In this document: piece by piece, positions 39,101 through 52,903 of the stretch
Numbering within the stretch: the first letter of the stretch is position 1
Layout: the number at the start of each line of letters is the position of its first letter
DNA from: Otis tarda
Lineage: Eukaryota; Chordata; Aves; Otidiformes; Otididae
DNA length: 64,000 nucleotides
Direction: 5' to 3'
Assembly: GCA_026413225.1 (NCBI GenBank)
Contig: CM048554.1
Location: 5,038,001 to 5,102,000 of the forward strand
Made by a program: the position numbers and the translations under genes
The notes under the pieces: generated by a model
Told to the model about the DNA's origin: nothing
Database searches by the model: none
Seen by the model: only the letters and a program-made list of their open reading frames with translations

Positions 39101-41153
39101 GCCATTTGTTTAATGTCATCCAGGATCTCTTTTGTGCACCGGACAATTTTCCTACCATGTGTTCGCTTATTGTGTTACCTGCTGGTGCGTTTCCACGCAG
39201 AAATAGCCATTGGATAGAAACCATAGCCAGCGTACTTCTTCACAGAAGGTGCCTGGTCCTGCGCCGCTGAGGTAAATCGGAGCTTTAAAAGGGACAGATG
39301 ATGCAGGTGGACTCATAAAATGGAGGTGCATTAATATTGTTGCAGTGAAAACTATGGAAAAAAAATTGTTTGTGGACTAGATTATGTATCATGTGGGGAT
39401 GCTACACTCTTATCACTAGCCATGACTTGCAAACGTGTGAACTAACTTCCTTCTAACCTTAAATGTGGTACTTACAACTGTCCCTTTTCAAAGGGGTGAG
39501 CGGAAGCGTTGATAGAAGCACATGTAAAGTGCATGTTCCCAGGTATCTTATATCTTCACTTCAGCAGCACCTGAAGGCCCCAGGATGAATGGTGCTTGTC
39601 TCAAATACAAGCACACATGGGTGACTGTCACAGCTTTAGGGAGGTTGTCGAATTAGGCAGCACGTGGGCAATCACAAGCAACTCACAAGAGTGAAGCGAG
39701 CCAGCGCCGTGACCATCCTGGTCATGTGAGGAACTCTTGACACCAACAAACACCTGCATACCTCATCTTGGACAAGTCACTTCTCCCCATCTCACAGTGC
39801 AACAGAAAGTGAGACATTGGCACTCCTGTAGCAAGATGCCTGCAGAGAAATGTGAGCCGTACTATCATGGGTTTCTCTACCAGAGTAACAGAGGTCATGC
39901 ACCTGTGATATATGTGGAAAACTTTATTTCAAAAAGCCCCATTCCCCCAGCAGTTAGCAAACTCCTACAGTCCAGAGATTGTTGATGCATAAAAATTTTC
40001 ACTACTATTTTAGGTTTCAAATGTTTTATTGGCGTAATTCGGCCAATTTTCCCCTCTTTGCCTGTCACATGTCACCTTACAAGGCAGGTGCAAGGCTTGC
40101 AGAATTTTAAACTTTCACATTTAACGTATTTTTCCCTTCATTTATACATTGACTTTTCCATATAGGATCTACGCATGTCAGCACACCTGAAAATGAGTAA
40201 CTAGATCCCTTTTCCACATTTAATGAGTGCTTCCCTCATTATTCTCCTTCCTGTAGGGCCACACAGGTAGACATAAAAGGGAAAATTAAAATGACTCAAA
40301 GTCACTTTAGTAATCCCCAGACCACCCATGTCATTAGTGCTAGTCCTCTAGCAAATGCCCCGTTTGAAGGGGTTCTATGTCACTTGCAATAATTTAGGTG
40401 CAAGACAGACTATAAAACCTCCTAGACCTACTAGCAGACATACTCAGCAGTGGTAACGGTACACTGCCGTGCTCCCATAACTCAGGCTAAACACAGCAGC
40501 TCGCCTAACAAATCACAAACACCGCTTAACACTGAACCTATAGTTTCCCACCCACCTCAACGATTTTTTTTCAGCTTGCTGGCTCATTTCTCAATTCTAT
40601 TTTCTTTCTCAGACTCTTCAGTCCTTCCAAAGGTGGAAAGAATCATCAGAAAAAAAAAAAAATTAGTGAGTATTTCGGAGAAGAGATTGCCTGGATTGGG
40701 GTTGTGCGTGTATGACTGACTGCTCAAGTAATGTCAGGGCAACCAAGGAGAACATGGTGACCTGGAAAAAAGCCTAACCCTTGGGAAGGGAATGTGGGTA
40801 GTGATAACAGGGTTATACAAGGGACAGAAAGGGAAACGGAGGGTTGATTTGCTGATGTCTGCGTGTTCCGGCAAGTAGTATGGGAAATGAAAAGGAGGAA
40901 CTGAAAGCATCAGTGCATAATCAAAATTATAGGTTAGTTGGTGTAATGGATATAAGGGAAAAACTCATATGACTGGAAAATTAGCATGGAATATACAGCC
41001 TCTTCAGGAACAGCAAGCAGGGCAAAAGAAAGTCGATTCAGAAACATGGACTAAATTGCTGAAAGACTGGATAAAAAAGCAAGAAAAGCAGTAAGAACCA
41101 TGGATGGGGTTTGCTAAATACTAAACTTTGAAGGTGATATTGAAGAGGCTTCA
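33193..41153. other. Unique sequence, no gene confirmed
   Basis: Starts with a donor-like GTGAGT. At about 36170-36275 a stretch lies between TTGCAG and CAG/GTAAGA and has one open frame of 35 codons, so it could be spliced, but the peptide is not recognisable. Stretch 39070-39290 is repeat-free and of balanced composition. The rest is chance-length open frames and A/T runs. Confidence 0.55.
38489..38531. repeat. 43-base pure purine tract
   Basis: Uninterrupted purines, first a GA-rich part (GGGAGAGGGAGAGGAGAG), then an A19 run. Such tracts can form triplex DNA; no gene context is seen. Confidence 0.85.
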
Positions 41154-41184
41154 CCCCTCCCTTCCCCACCCCCCACCCCCCCCC
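41154..41184 (-). other. G-quadruplex-forming motif
   Basis: On the - strand this reads as five G-runs of 8, 6, 4, 3 and 4 with spacers of one, one, two and one bases. That exceeds the standard four-run G-quadruplex definition with very short loops. An A9 run follows immediately on the + strand. There is no promoter or gene nearby to attach it to. Confidence 0.75.
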
Positions 41185-41829
41185 AAAAAAAAATCTACTA
41201 TTTGTATAAGATTGCCCAAAGGTGGAGTTAAGGCATCCTGATAGCTTTTGTAACATCTGTTGTACCTTTCCAAGAGTGCAGTGTGCATGGAAGGCAACAA
41301 GGGCAAGCAGAAGGAGCTTGGTCTTGATCAGTAAAGAGGAACCAAAAGAGACTAAAAGACAGTTTTAGTGATATTAATAGTAACAAGGCAATCAGAGCAA
41401 GAAGAAAGATCACAGACACTATTCAAGTCACCAAAATTTCCTCAGGCTTCCATGATTCACACCGGTATTGTTGTGTATCTGTGTGCAGATAGGAACACAG
41501 CAATGCTCCAGTTTGTTTTTTCAAACAGAGCATCGTCCCAGAGAAGCTATGGTCTGGGTAAAGCTGTGGTATCCAGCTGTTACCTACTCTATGTTTTCCT
41601 CATGTCTTAATGAGAAAAGAACAAAAAGTTACAAATGCATTACTATAATTACATTTTCATCCACAAATTAATTCCAAGAGGTGAATAATGACTTCCGCCT
41701 AAATAACGTCTCACAGGCATCTGGAGCAGTGCCTGCACTTCGTAGTAGAGCTTCTTCAATAAAAGCTATCTACCCTGTAGCTTTTGGTCACTCACAGCAG
41801 CAGCAGTTCACACGTCACCATTGGTGACT

Positions 41830-42700
41830 ATCATACGCTCCATGCTTTGAAGGCACAGCACTGATGTAGAAGCTCCTTTTGAAATTGTGCTCGATTGCTG
41901 GTGTTGCAAGCACTCACATGTTCAATATCAGTTTTAAATGGGCAGAGGATAAGTCTGATGCAGTGACTCAAATTATCTCCAGGATCTTTCTCCTTTGCAA
42001 GAACTCTACCACCAACTGCAATTACTTGTGCCCAGTAAGTCACTTTTTAAAGACAAAAAGCTCAAAACAATCAAAAAACCCAGTGTCTCTCTGTGGATCA
42101 CATTTAAGCAAGTTTAATTTACAACCCATAAATACACCATCATGCTATTTGTAATATCGTTACCCAAATTCCTACAGCCAGATCCCATAGCGCAGATTGT
42201 TAGGATGGACCTGTCACTTTATCCATTTGCAGCAGTTACAAAAGAGACCATGCAAGACGTTTGACAGAGCAGTCAGCAAACTGGGATCTTCTGTAGGGTA
42301 AATCACCATAAATGACTTAACTCTTCCATCTTCTGCACTAAGACTAGCCAAATTCTTGCATGTTACCTGAAGATTTTCGGACCATGCATCAAGTAGATTC
42401 AAAAATACACCTCTTGTAAGTGCTCTAGCATTATCTACATCAATTCCCAGGTCCCACATAGCTTGCGTATATTTTTTGTGAGATGCATAACCTGAGCTTC
42501 TCTGTGTGTGCGCTGGCTTCTGTGACTACCAATCTTTAAGCTGTGCAACCCAGGATACTTGAACTTTCTCCAGATCCGTACCCTTCTTTTTCTCCATCAG
42601 TGGCTAGTACGTTCTCATCCCAGGCTTGTAACAGTGACCAGAGAATATTGCCCACCTGCACGTCACGCTACACCTGGGGAAAGTGCCCCTGTGCCTAGGA
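41830..42700 (-). pseudogene. Possible decayed coding remnant, unidentified
   Basis: Read on the - strand, this stretch has several coding-like segments in different frames, for example PTEDPSLLTALSNVLHGLF (within 42214-42459) and KTDIEHVSACNTSNRAQF (within 41831-42043). Composition is protein-like, with mixed charged and hydrophobic residues and few low-complexity runs. The frame is clearly broken, with several interruptions over about 0.9 kb, so at best it is a fossil. I recognise no family. It could be a host retrocopy, a piece of an old virus-like element, or chance. No poly(A) tail, long terminal repeats or primer-binding site were seen next to it. Confidence 0.2.
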
Positions 42701-45700
42701 CAACAAGGAAGAGCTGGTGATTTACCATGGTTGCAGAGCATTTTCCCCTGTCAGCACAGTTATAAGCTTTTTTAACCCTTTTAGTGGAATCTCAGGTCTT
42801 TTCTATCAATTTGAGGATGGTTCTACACCACAAAAAGGAAATATTTAAAACCCAAGGCAAGACACCTTCTGCCATATAAGAAATTATTCTGTCTTTCTCA
42901 TGGTGAGATGCGACGACGCAGGCGGTGGTGCAGAAACCACGTGAGACGCCTCAGACAACATTTGTGCCTTTGCCCTGTCAGGAGCGCACACGGGTGGATA
43001 CCATTTCATTTTCTTGTGCAGAAGTTCACTCAGGATGAACTGCTGTTGCTATGTTAGGTAAAAATCTACAATAACAACTGACCATCTTCAGAAAGGAATA
43101 TCATTGCAACATGCTTTGTGGTCAAAGAGCTCCAACCTTGTCTCAGGATTTATGTAGACCATAATTATCAATGGCATGGCCACAATATATCATTAAAGCT
43201 TTGAAAAATTAGTGGTTTTCCTCGTATGCTGGTGACATGCCTTAAGCAGAAAAAGACTTATTTTGGAGTGAAGCTGTCCACACAAGGACTTGCATCTGCA
43301 CAAATTATGACTATAGCTCCACTCAAATATCCCACAAAGATGAGCTCTCTCTAACCCCTTTTCCCTCAAGGAATCCTCTCTTCAGTTACCTTTTCCTGCA
43401 TCTTCTACTCTCTAGACAGCAAAACCTCTACGCTTAGAGAGTGCAAGCTGTTTGTTAAGTACATATGAATCGGTGCAGGAGAGCAGTGCACGCACCCACA
43501 GCCGCTGTGGTTTGGGTCATGCCTGAGCATAGAGTGGTGAAAAGCACTAGGCAAGTCAAAATGTATTTAAAGGACCTTGTAAAATTTCTGTAGCCTGTAT
43601 CAGGACCTGGATGGGTCACTGGCTGTCAATATTACTAAGTAGCCTTCTGTTCATAATGAATTTACTCCAATAGTAAAGCAGGGGTAGATGCTCATAGTTT
43701 AGGCTTTATTCCACTTATCTATATTTGACTGGTACTCAAAGCTACCAAGAATGCACACACAGAGAAAAACAACAGCCGTGCTGATCTGTCAGTATTGTCA
43801 ACAGTCAGGTACGTTCCCATGATAATGTAAAAATTACAAGTGTTTAAGCTGAGAATTTAAGCCTCTGATCTCTTCCCTTAGTTGGTAAGGCTAAGAGGAA
43901 AGAGGGATCCGAGAATTAGTCTAGATGAGACAGTCCACATTTTCAAAAACCAAGTTGTGCTGAAGTGGTGTATATAACTTGACACAGCCAACTTATGAAC
44001 AGTAGTGTACGCAAAACAGAAAAAGCCAACAAGCCTTCATAACCTTTCATTGTACAACTTCATATTTAGGAGGCACATTTGATGCTTTGCACTTATATAC
44101 ACAATTCACTGACACAGCTGAAGTGCTGTTGTAAAAAAATAAATTGGGCCTCATTGTTTTTTGATGCACTGCCTTTTCAATTTTTTTTTTCTTGCCTGTA
44201 GCATCCATCTTAATCCTCTAACAGCTGCTTAAATGGTCAAAGAAAAGAAAAAAAGGAGAGTGATTTTTGTGATCTTCAGCAGAGCTGGTTGGAAAGTGCT
44301 TTAATTTTCCTGGGCAAAAGTTCAATGGAAATACAAAATAGTTTTCATCTCAATTTTTCAAAGGAAAGATTTCAATGTTTTGGCTGAAACTCTAATACCA
44401 AAATATTTCAACCAAACCCCCAAATATTTCCATTAGGAAGTGCTGCTGCATGGTGCCCTGGGAGATGGAATTCCAGGTCTCATACTCTCATTTCCCTTTA
44501 TGCCCCATGATACAGCTGATTTCCCTTTTTCCAGACAAGAGCTGCTGCATCACCAAAGTTGTATTTCCTAATTCCTGCTGGGACACACACACGCATGCAG
44601 TAGAGAAATGAATGGGGATCTGATGCTGCAGAATACCAACAAATTCCCACATCACCCCTTCAGCTTATCCAGATGGAAACATTTTTGGATTTCAAGAAAT
44701 AGGTTTCAAGGAAAACATTTCCCTGGAAAGCAAGCCTTTTTTCAAGGTAAGCTTAATTGAAAACCTGTGATTTCTGTCAACAGGCAGTTTCAAGACAGCT
44801 ATTTTGTTTCAGTCGGTTGAAAAGATCCTGCTGTTGAGTGTTATTGCAGATTCCCATACAGCTTGAGTGCAGTTCACTATAAGCAATAAGACTTCCAGAG
44901 CTTTCTAGAAGATCCGGGCAGTCCATTTCTGAGGTTTGAAATGGCGAACCTAATCCTGCAGGTGACTATCTCAGTCTATGCATTTTTCCCCACTGCTGCT
45001 ATTTTATTTAGGCTTTGTCAGCAAGAGATTCAGACAGGGCAATGCCAAGCAATCTGGTCTGGTAACAGGCATCTCACAAGGCATTGAGTCCAACGCCGTT
45101 GAGTATTAGTGACTAAAATGCTTTTTGATTTAAGTAAATACCAGCCTTGCTTTACCTTGTGACACACAAAATTGCTAGTAGAACCCAGAGCATCCCCTGG
45201 TTGCTGAGGAACTTTTTGGATGTGGAGGAAGATGAACTTTTTTTACACTTTTGATGGGACTCTTGCTTCTTCATGTCACACATGGCAAGCTAGGAGAGGC
45301 TCATTCCCCATGGAAAGAAGGGGAACAAAGCATTTATGGAGCAAAAAAACCCCCAGCCATTACAGCCCTGGACATCCAAGAGCCCCATGGGGGAAGCATG
45401 CCTTCTCTGTGAGTCATTAATGTTAGCGCTAAAAACATTGCCCCGGGACTCTAAGTGAAGCCCAGCCTAGATCCCATCCTAGGGACAAAGAGGTGAAAGA
45501 GCTGGGAGACACCTTACTGAGCTCATGGTTGAGTTGAATTTGAACATCTCCCCCTGAAGTCCCGCCTACAACTGAGGCTTTCTGTCAGTGGGCTCAGCTG
45601 GCTCCTTTAAGTTTCCACACCATGGAGTCTTCTCTGCTTTGCCCTTCCAACAAAGTACCTTGTTATGGTTCTGGGCATTACCAAGTGATGCAGAAGAAGA

Positions 45701-46968
45701 TTTCTTCTCAAATCTGGTAATCAAATCAGTTTGACCAACTAGTCATCTGAAAGAAAAGATTTTATGGACCACATCCAAGCACGGTCCTACCTCCGGTGTC
45801 ATGTCTCCAGCTGGGAAGAAAATCTGGTGCCTCAGAGAAAAGCAAATAATAAATCCTTCCCAGGTTCTGCTGAAGCTCTGAAACATGAGATTCGGTTACA
45901 GCTTTCCATTTCAAAAGGGTTAGGAAGACGCTGAAACCAGTACAGATCTTCCTGTTCTCCCTGAGAAGGTAACAAACTACTATCACATACCAAATAATTC
46001 CTCTGTAGTTGTATTAGAGAACTGGTATCCTTCGGGCAGAGATGTAGGGCATGCTTCCATCGCATGCAGATGTTTAGGGCTATTTTGGATGCTGGGATCT
46101 CATCTGCCTGTGCCTCACTTTTCTTTTCTTAATTTGTTCCAGGTCTTGTTTACATCACTGTTATGAAATTTCACCTTCACTCTAGGCTGAAGCAGTCTGA
46201 CTTTGACCAGCCATTAGATCTCATTCTGCATGTCGGCAAACTGGAACCATCCCAGCATCTTTTCACATGTAAATATCCACACGATTCTCAAGGCACCTCA
46301 ATTTCAGCTGTGCCAGCTAAATAAATTGAGATCTAAAAGCATCATGCTTGCGTTTAGACTCATTTTTGAGGCTCTCTCTGAAAATTATTACTGTGAATCC
46401 TTCCCCATGCAGGAAAACAATGACTGGGCTCTCTTGCAAGTCTTAATGCAGCGTAAAGAGGCAAAGGCACTGCTGGTGTACGCTCTTGTACACATTCAAA
46501 GGTCACACTCACCACAGAACTGAACTGAGACTGGAGGTTGAAAGGTTCATCAAGTTCATATCTTCACTGTAGTGGAAACTAATTAACTGACATAGATTAC
46601 ATTTAATTAGAAAAAGTAAATAAATACTTTAGAAATATTTCCACAGATCACAATCTTCACACCTCCATCAGGTGGTTTCTACCAACCTTGAATTATTTAT
46701 TGAAAATTCAAGTATTCCTTTTCAATCAGACTGATTTGGGGTTGACCAGGGCTAGGACAAAGCAAGTAAAGACAAGAGAAGGAACCAAGTTCAGAAAATA
46801 CCATGACATTTCACACCACCAGAATATGCAATAGCCAGTGGTAATATCAATGACTGTTCCAATTACCATGAACCTTTGAATATCTACTCTATTTCCACCA
46901 GCTACCCTTATTTAGTCAGTCTACTTGTGATATTTCTTCCTTTAATAGAGCAATAAACTTTTTTTTAA
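42701..46968. other. Unique sequence, no gene seen
   Basis: No repeats other than short homopolymers and no open frame with recognisable protein content on either strand. Confidence 0.6.
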
Positions 46969-47549
46969 TTCATAGAATCATAGAATAGTTAGGGTAGGAA
47001 GGGACCTTCAAAGGCCATCCAGTCCCACCCCCTGCAAGAAGCAGGGACATCTCCAACCAGATCAGGTTGCTCAGAGCCTCATCCAGCCTGGCCTTGAATG
47101 TTTTCAGGGATGGGGCATCCACCACCTCTCCGGGCAACTTGTTCCAGTGTTCCACCATCCTCATCATAATTTTTTTTTCCTCCTAATATCTAATCTGAAT
47201 CTACCTCCCTCTGTTTTGAAACCATTACCCCTTGTCCTGTCACAACAGGACCTGCTGAAGAGTTTCTCCCTGTCTTTCCTGTAGGCCCCCTTGAGGTAGT
47301 GGAAGACCACTATAAGGTCTCCCTGGAGCCTCCTCTTCTCCAGGCAGAACAGCCCCAACTCTCTCAGCCTGTCCTCATAGGAGAGGTGCTCCAGTCCTCT
47401 TATCTTTGTGGCCTCCTCTGGACTCGCTCCAACAGGTCCACATCCTTCTTATGTTGGGGGCTCCAGAGCTGGACATAGTGCTGCAGGTTATGGTCTCACA
47501 AGAACAGAGTAGAGGGGGAGAATCACCTCCCTCAACCTGCTGGCCACAC
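46969..47549 (-). mobile_element. CR1 LINE, 5'-truncated, 3' end with ORF2 C-terminus
   Basis: This is the longest CR1 copy in the window, about 580 bp. It lies on the - strand: its 3' end with ATTCTATG octamers is at 46969-46986 and its truncated 5' end is near 47549. The - strand still reads the end of ORF2, the reverse transcriptase protein, with recognisable stretches [34 protein letters not shown] and VEHWNKLPGEVVDAPSLKTF. The first two lie in one frame (47164-47358) and the third in another (46970-47167). The shift falls at the homopolymer run near 47165, so the copy is not translatable. The endonuclease and the polymerase core are missing, as is usual for 5'-truncated CR1. No target-site duplication is visible, which is normal for this family. 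Confidence 0.97.
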
Positions 47550-47552
47550 TAG

Positions 47553-47610
47553 CTACCAAAATAGTTCCTCATGCACTAGCAGTTCACTACCAAAGTAGTT
47601 CCTTATGCAC
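47553..47610. repeat. Two-copy imperfect repeat at the CR1 5' junction
   Basis: CTACCAAAATAGTTCCTCATGCAC (47553-47576, described as CTACCAAAATAG plus TTCCTCATGCAC) recurs at 47587-47610 with two substitutions (CTACCAAAGTAG plus TTCCTTATGCAC). The first copy starts a few bases after the truncated 5' end of the CR1 at 46969-47549, so the duplication may relate to the insertion or to later slippage. Confidence 0.8.
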
Positions 47611-50600
47611 AAGTTTTGGATACTGTGGCAGACACAAAGGAGGAACATATACCTATCCAAATTATATTAATATACAACATAATTTGTGATACGATTCTGC
47701 GGTTTATGGGTAGCTTTAGCCTTGGATATCTTATGGATCTGCAGTTTATCATGCACTAGGGACTTGCCTTGCCTGACTGTACTCCCTTGACCATCTCTCT
47801 CCTGGCACCATCTTCTACAGTCTAGTCCAATATGTCATTAAAAACAGGATAATATCCTATTACCTACTCCAGCTATGCTTCTGGAGAACCAGTCAGGATA
47901 AGTCTTCAGCCAGGAATACAAGGTTTTTTGCATGGATTTCCCATACATAGAGCACATTTCTGAAGCTCTGTAGAGCTTGAGGCTAAGTTTCTTGACCCTT
48001 CCCCTACCAGGCAAAATCTCCTCACCCAACTTGGACAGGGTGGAGGCTCTTGAGGGCCCCTGTTCAAGAAGCAATGCAAGTCTCTGCATAACAATAAACA
48101 TGTGTACACCAACGAGACCAAACACATGTTGAAACACTATGTGCATACTCCAATACCTTGCTGAATCAAGGCCACAGTAAATGCATTCTTTTCATAGAAA
48201 CACTTTTCCATGGACCTGATCCAAAGCCCACTGAGGTCAGCAAGAGTCTTTCACTTCAATAGGATTTGGATGAGACCCCACGAGCATTTCCAGCTAAAAC
48301 CAGCACTGGAATTTGTGCATTGCCCATGTCTTGAAACAATTTGAGTCTAGTTCACTCTAAACCCTAAACTCAAGTTCTCCTCAGCGCTGGGAAAGCCATG
48401 AACACAAGCTGGATCTTTGCTCAGGCCCTTCTTTCAAAAGCCAGTTCAAAAAAGGTTCAGACTCCAATGAGCACAAACCTTCAGACCATTCATACCTGAA
48501 TCAGGATCTAAACTTAAAACCAGCTGGAATATCTCTGAGGAGGAGAGTTTCAGCAGATCTTTCATATAGTACTGCAGGTTAAGTGTAAAAATAGCAATTA
48601 AAGAACAGATTAAAAGACATCTGCTGAAGTACACATTTTAGGGTCTTCCTACAAAGATAAGCGTTCTGTTTCCTAATAGCTATATAAATCCATAAAGACT
48701 TATCTACAATTTCACTGATAGATCACCACTGGCGGGGGGGGAGTTGGTGGGGGAATAGAAAAGGGAAAAAGAGGGAAGAGAAAAATCATAAAAGCATTCC
48801 ACCTGTATTGCTGGCAGATGGCTTATAAATGTCGCACAGACTCAGGCCTACTACTGGCTCATACAAGAGGTATTAAATAAACTGCTGAACATCTGCTGGT
48901 AAATACACAGCAAACAAGAATGCAACTTAGAGCCAAACATCTGGCGAGTGTGGGCCACATCTCTGCTCATAAACCAAGCAATGTTTTCTGCTAATCATTA
49001 ACAGAGTTATTGATTTTAGAAGTGTATCACACAGCTATAATTTTGTCAGAGAGTAGACCACATAAGTTGTTCTTTTTCTGGTTGTTTCATTTTGTCTTAT
49101 TCCAAAAGTCCGTAAATTGACGAGTGGGACAAAAATTATAATTGACATCATCTGTGGGAAATATTTCATAAAACAACAGGCCCAGATGTAGGATTAAAGC
49201 CATGTGGTAGTAAAATACCACACTGAAAAAAGTCCAGGTTCCATGATTTCTTACGAAAACAGATGTGCTATTACTCCACTCTACTTGTTTTTCAATGCTT
49301 TTTACTCCAAATAATTCTCTCTTTTTTTCCCCTCTTCTTTTTTTCCACAATTGCACTAGGGAGAGATCATAAATTGATTGCAGATGGCAACTTGTACTTC
49401 AAAATCCTAACTGTCACAATCTTTGAAATAAAAATAAATGAAACATTTCGTGAAATTATATTGAGCTGTGTTAAAAGTAATGAAGATTATACAAACATAT
49501 GTCTGTTTGTCATTTATACAGCACCTTCAGGCATGACAACCAACTCTATTAGACAATACTTCCCTCCCTGGGAAGCAGTTATTTTCTAACTCCAGGATGT
49601 ACTGAAATATAGAAGGTACCCTATAGTCCGAGAACTCCTTTATCCAAGCCTTAGGATGGGCTGAACCTCCTGCAACACGGAGCCAGGCGTGCACATCCTT
49701 GATTCTCTCTCATACAAAGAGGCAACACGGAAACACGACGGAACGGTTCTGTGCATCCTGCTTTGCGTATCATTTCATATTAGTACATTCTTGACAAACA
49801 TATTGTATAAGAGATCCATGAAAGACAGAGGCTTGTATGGTTTGAATCCTAATTTGTCAGCGCTGTGCAGAATGGAAAACAACTGTATTTCTTCCTAAAC
49901 GACTTACCAACATATGGAGCCCATTATGATTCCACTAATTACAATTCATTAAGTTCTGAATTTATGCAGTTTCACAACGGACTCAGAGATTCTCCATTTT
50001 CCAGTTATCAGAGATTTTGTAAGATCTAATAAAAGACTAAATAGGCTCCCATCCTGCCACTTAAATGCCTTCAGACAAAAGCCATTTCCAATTGAGTTGA
50101 TGGTGTTTGATGTTGATTAAGAGGTTGATCTAGGTCCCTGCTACAGCGATTCCTGAAGATAGAATGAAGGAGGAAAGCCACAGATACTCTTTTGAGAAAT
50201 TGAGATGTTTATCTCCCAGTATACTCCAGGAAAAGCTGGGAAGGTAGGGGGAATATGACTGAGTTAAAGTGTAGCCCCTCTTTTGTCTCACATAAAGGAA
50301 GAATAAATCAACAGTAGCAGGTGACAGGAAGAGCAAGAATGGAAGACTTCTTTTTGGGACCACAGAAATCATTAACAAAACTAGAGCAGGAGTAGAATCA
50401 ATGCCCACAGTAAGATGTGGGAGCAGACTGAGAAACAGCATTATTTCTATTAAATCTTTAGATCCAAAAGCGTCGACAGGAATCCCTTCGTTATTCCCTC
50501 TCCCAGGCAAACCCTGCAGAGATTAGCGATCTTTGCCATCTGGCTCTGAAAACTCCACAGCCTTGCTGGGAAATCTTTGCTCACGATGCAGCTCTCTGAG

Positions 50601-52903
50601 CATCCCTTCTTCGGTAGTAGCAAAACTTGGGCAACTATTCACACACCAACCAAGAATCCCTTCTGCCAGAAATGCCAGGAGTAGCAAGACTCCGTTCGAG
50701 ACTTTAGATGCAGCGTACATTAGATACAATACGCAAGATACTTTTCAGAGACTGTTTGAGGGAGGAGGGGTGGGACTGAACTGTTGCTCAGTTGGCTAGA
50801 ATAAAGGCTTTTGAGCAACAAGGGGAAGACTTGGAGAAAGTTCAAATCAGGGTCATTTGCCTTTTGGAACAGATGAGTCTGAAATTCCACGAAGGCTGGT
50901 GCTCTGCAGCATAGAAAGTCACAGCTCTGGTAAAGCCCCTGCAGAGGGACAGCAGTTTAACGCTCAGTCTCCCTCTTTAAAGAGACGCGGTTTAAACCCT
51001 ATTTGAGAAACTCCAGCCTTGTATGCTGGATGTGAAGATTTGAGGCCAAAACAGCAAAACTGGAAGCTCATGGAGAAAGAGAGCAAGGGCTTTGCAGGCC
51101 AGGTAAATGCAAGAACTGCAGCAATAGCTTTGTAAGCATACATACCTACATACGTATCTTGCCATGCTTTCCATGGCTCTATCCAACCTCTCCCTCACCT
51201 CCCAACTGACTGGGAAATGACATTCTGGATTGCAAGGAGCATAGCTGCAAACTTCAAATAAGAAAAGGATTGCTTTGAGTGCTCCTGAACACTTTGGTCT
51301 AACCCATCCTCGCCTTGGTGGGCTCTTTCTGTACGCCACCCCCCTTCCAACTTTTCTCCAAGGAGACTTTGCTTAACTGAACTCCCTGTAAAAATGACCT
51401 TGACCAGAATATCTACTGAATGTATTAAGTTTTTTGGTCAGTAAAGAATACTGAAAACATTACTCCTACTTCTCCTGTAAATAGTTTGTGATTCAAAACT
51501 GACGACTCGTTCTTTCTCAATTTGCAATTATTTCAAACTGAGGTTGGCATCTACCGTCAGCATTCAGAAAATACCTCTTGAATTGAAACCTATTTTCCAA
51601 GGCAAAAAAAAAGTCATTAAGAAAGCACATAATTAATACAATGCAGTGCCCAGAGTAAACAAAATAAAGAGGGTAACTTTTTGAATATATTTTTAAACCA
51701 AAGTCCCCCTGAAGGTCGAGACTTGTCATGTTTACCTTTCAGCATTTTCAAAGTTTGCTGAAATAGTCAAATGGGGTATTTCTCTTACCTAATTTTCAAA
51801 AAGCTCCCCTCTTCAACAAAGCACAATTAAGTCCCATAAAATCTGAACCAGGGACATGATGAAAATCAGAAGATAAACGAGTTTGTTGGTTCGGGTTTTT
51901 TGTTGTAATTTTTTTTCCAGTAGGCTTTGGGCATTGTAATCTCAAGTTATTCTTGTTTGGTCTGTGATATCATCTTGGTACCACCTGAAAACCTACACAT
52001 TCTGGCTGTGTCCAGCTCAGCAGCCCAAGAAAGTAAATCAGAAAGCATATCAGGACTATGAAACCAGATAGAATTTAGGAGGAGGGGACAAGAGTAGACA
52101 GAAAGTTATCCATATGAACATAGAGCAGAGCAGAGGAAAAGCCTAAAATAAGATCTTGGTCAGCTGATTCCTGGCCCAATTTTCTATGGGACAACTTAAA
52201 GAATTCTCATTTTTTCCCATAATGGTTCAGGGACTGAAAATGTTGCCCAGAGGAAGGCCTTGTAGGGCTGCACACTGAGCCAGACCCAGCACAGAGGAAC
52301 GTCACATTTGCTGATCTAGTTGGAGTATTCAGTGACTTGCAGGCGATATTGGCCTTCTTTGTCACAGGAGTTTTATTCTTTCAAAACCTGCTGTTGTTCC
52401 TAGAAGGGCCAGCAAATTTCCTCATTCTTACAGTCTTATTTTCATATACTGGAAAAAGAGAGGATGTGTTTTAGAGATTGAATAGGTCAGAGAAACAGAA
52501 GAGCAGTAAAAAAAAAGATGAAAATGCAAGTTTGCTCCTAAATCAGCCTGTGATGTTCACTTGAAAAACGCTGCATTTTTGAAGTTTCTGTTCATTTTCA
52601 GGGTTTTCCTCTGTAGCACATAAAAGGCCTAGAAATACATTTATTTTTCAAACAAAGCTTTGGAACAAGTTTCTGAGTGCACATCAAATGGACCAACATG
52701 GTCAACAGGCTACTCTTGTATCCACAATTTAAGACCTTGCTTCACAACTGCCATCTCATTCCACAGCTAGCAGCGAGGAGGGAGTGGGAATGGGGAATCC
52801 ATGGGGTATTGCAATTAAGGTTTTTGTTTCATCATCAATATGCCTGCTGGTATTCCTGACATAAGCCAAAACCACCCCGCTGAGCTGCCTGAAAAAAAAA
52901 AGG
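47611..52903. other. Unique sequence, no gene seen
   Basis: The longest open frame is 50130-50510 on the - strand (126 codons), hydrophobic and leucine-rich in its middle, with no recognised domain. A G9 run at about 48734 is the only notable low-complexity feature. Confidence 0.6.
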
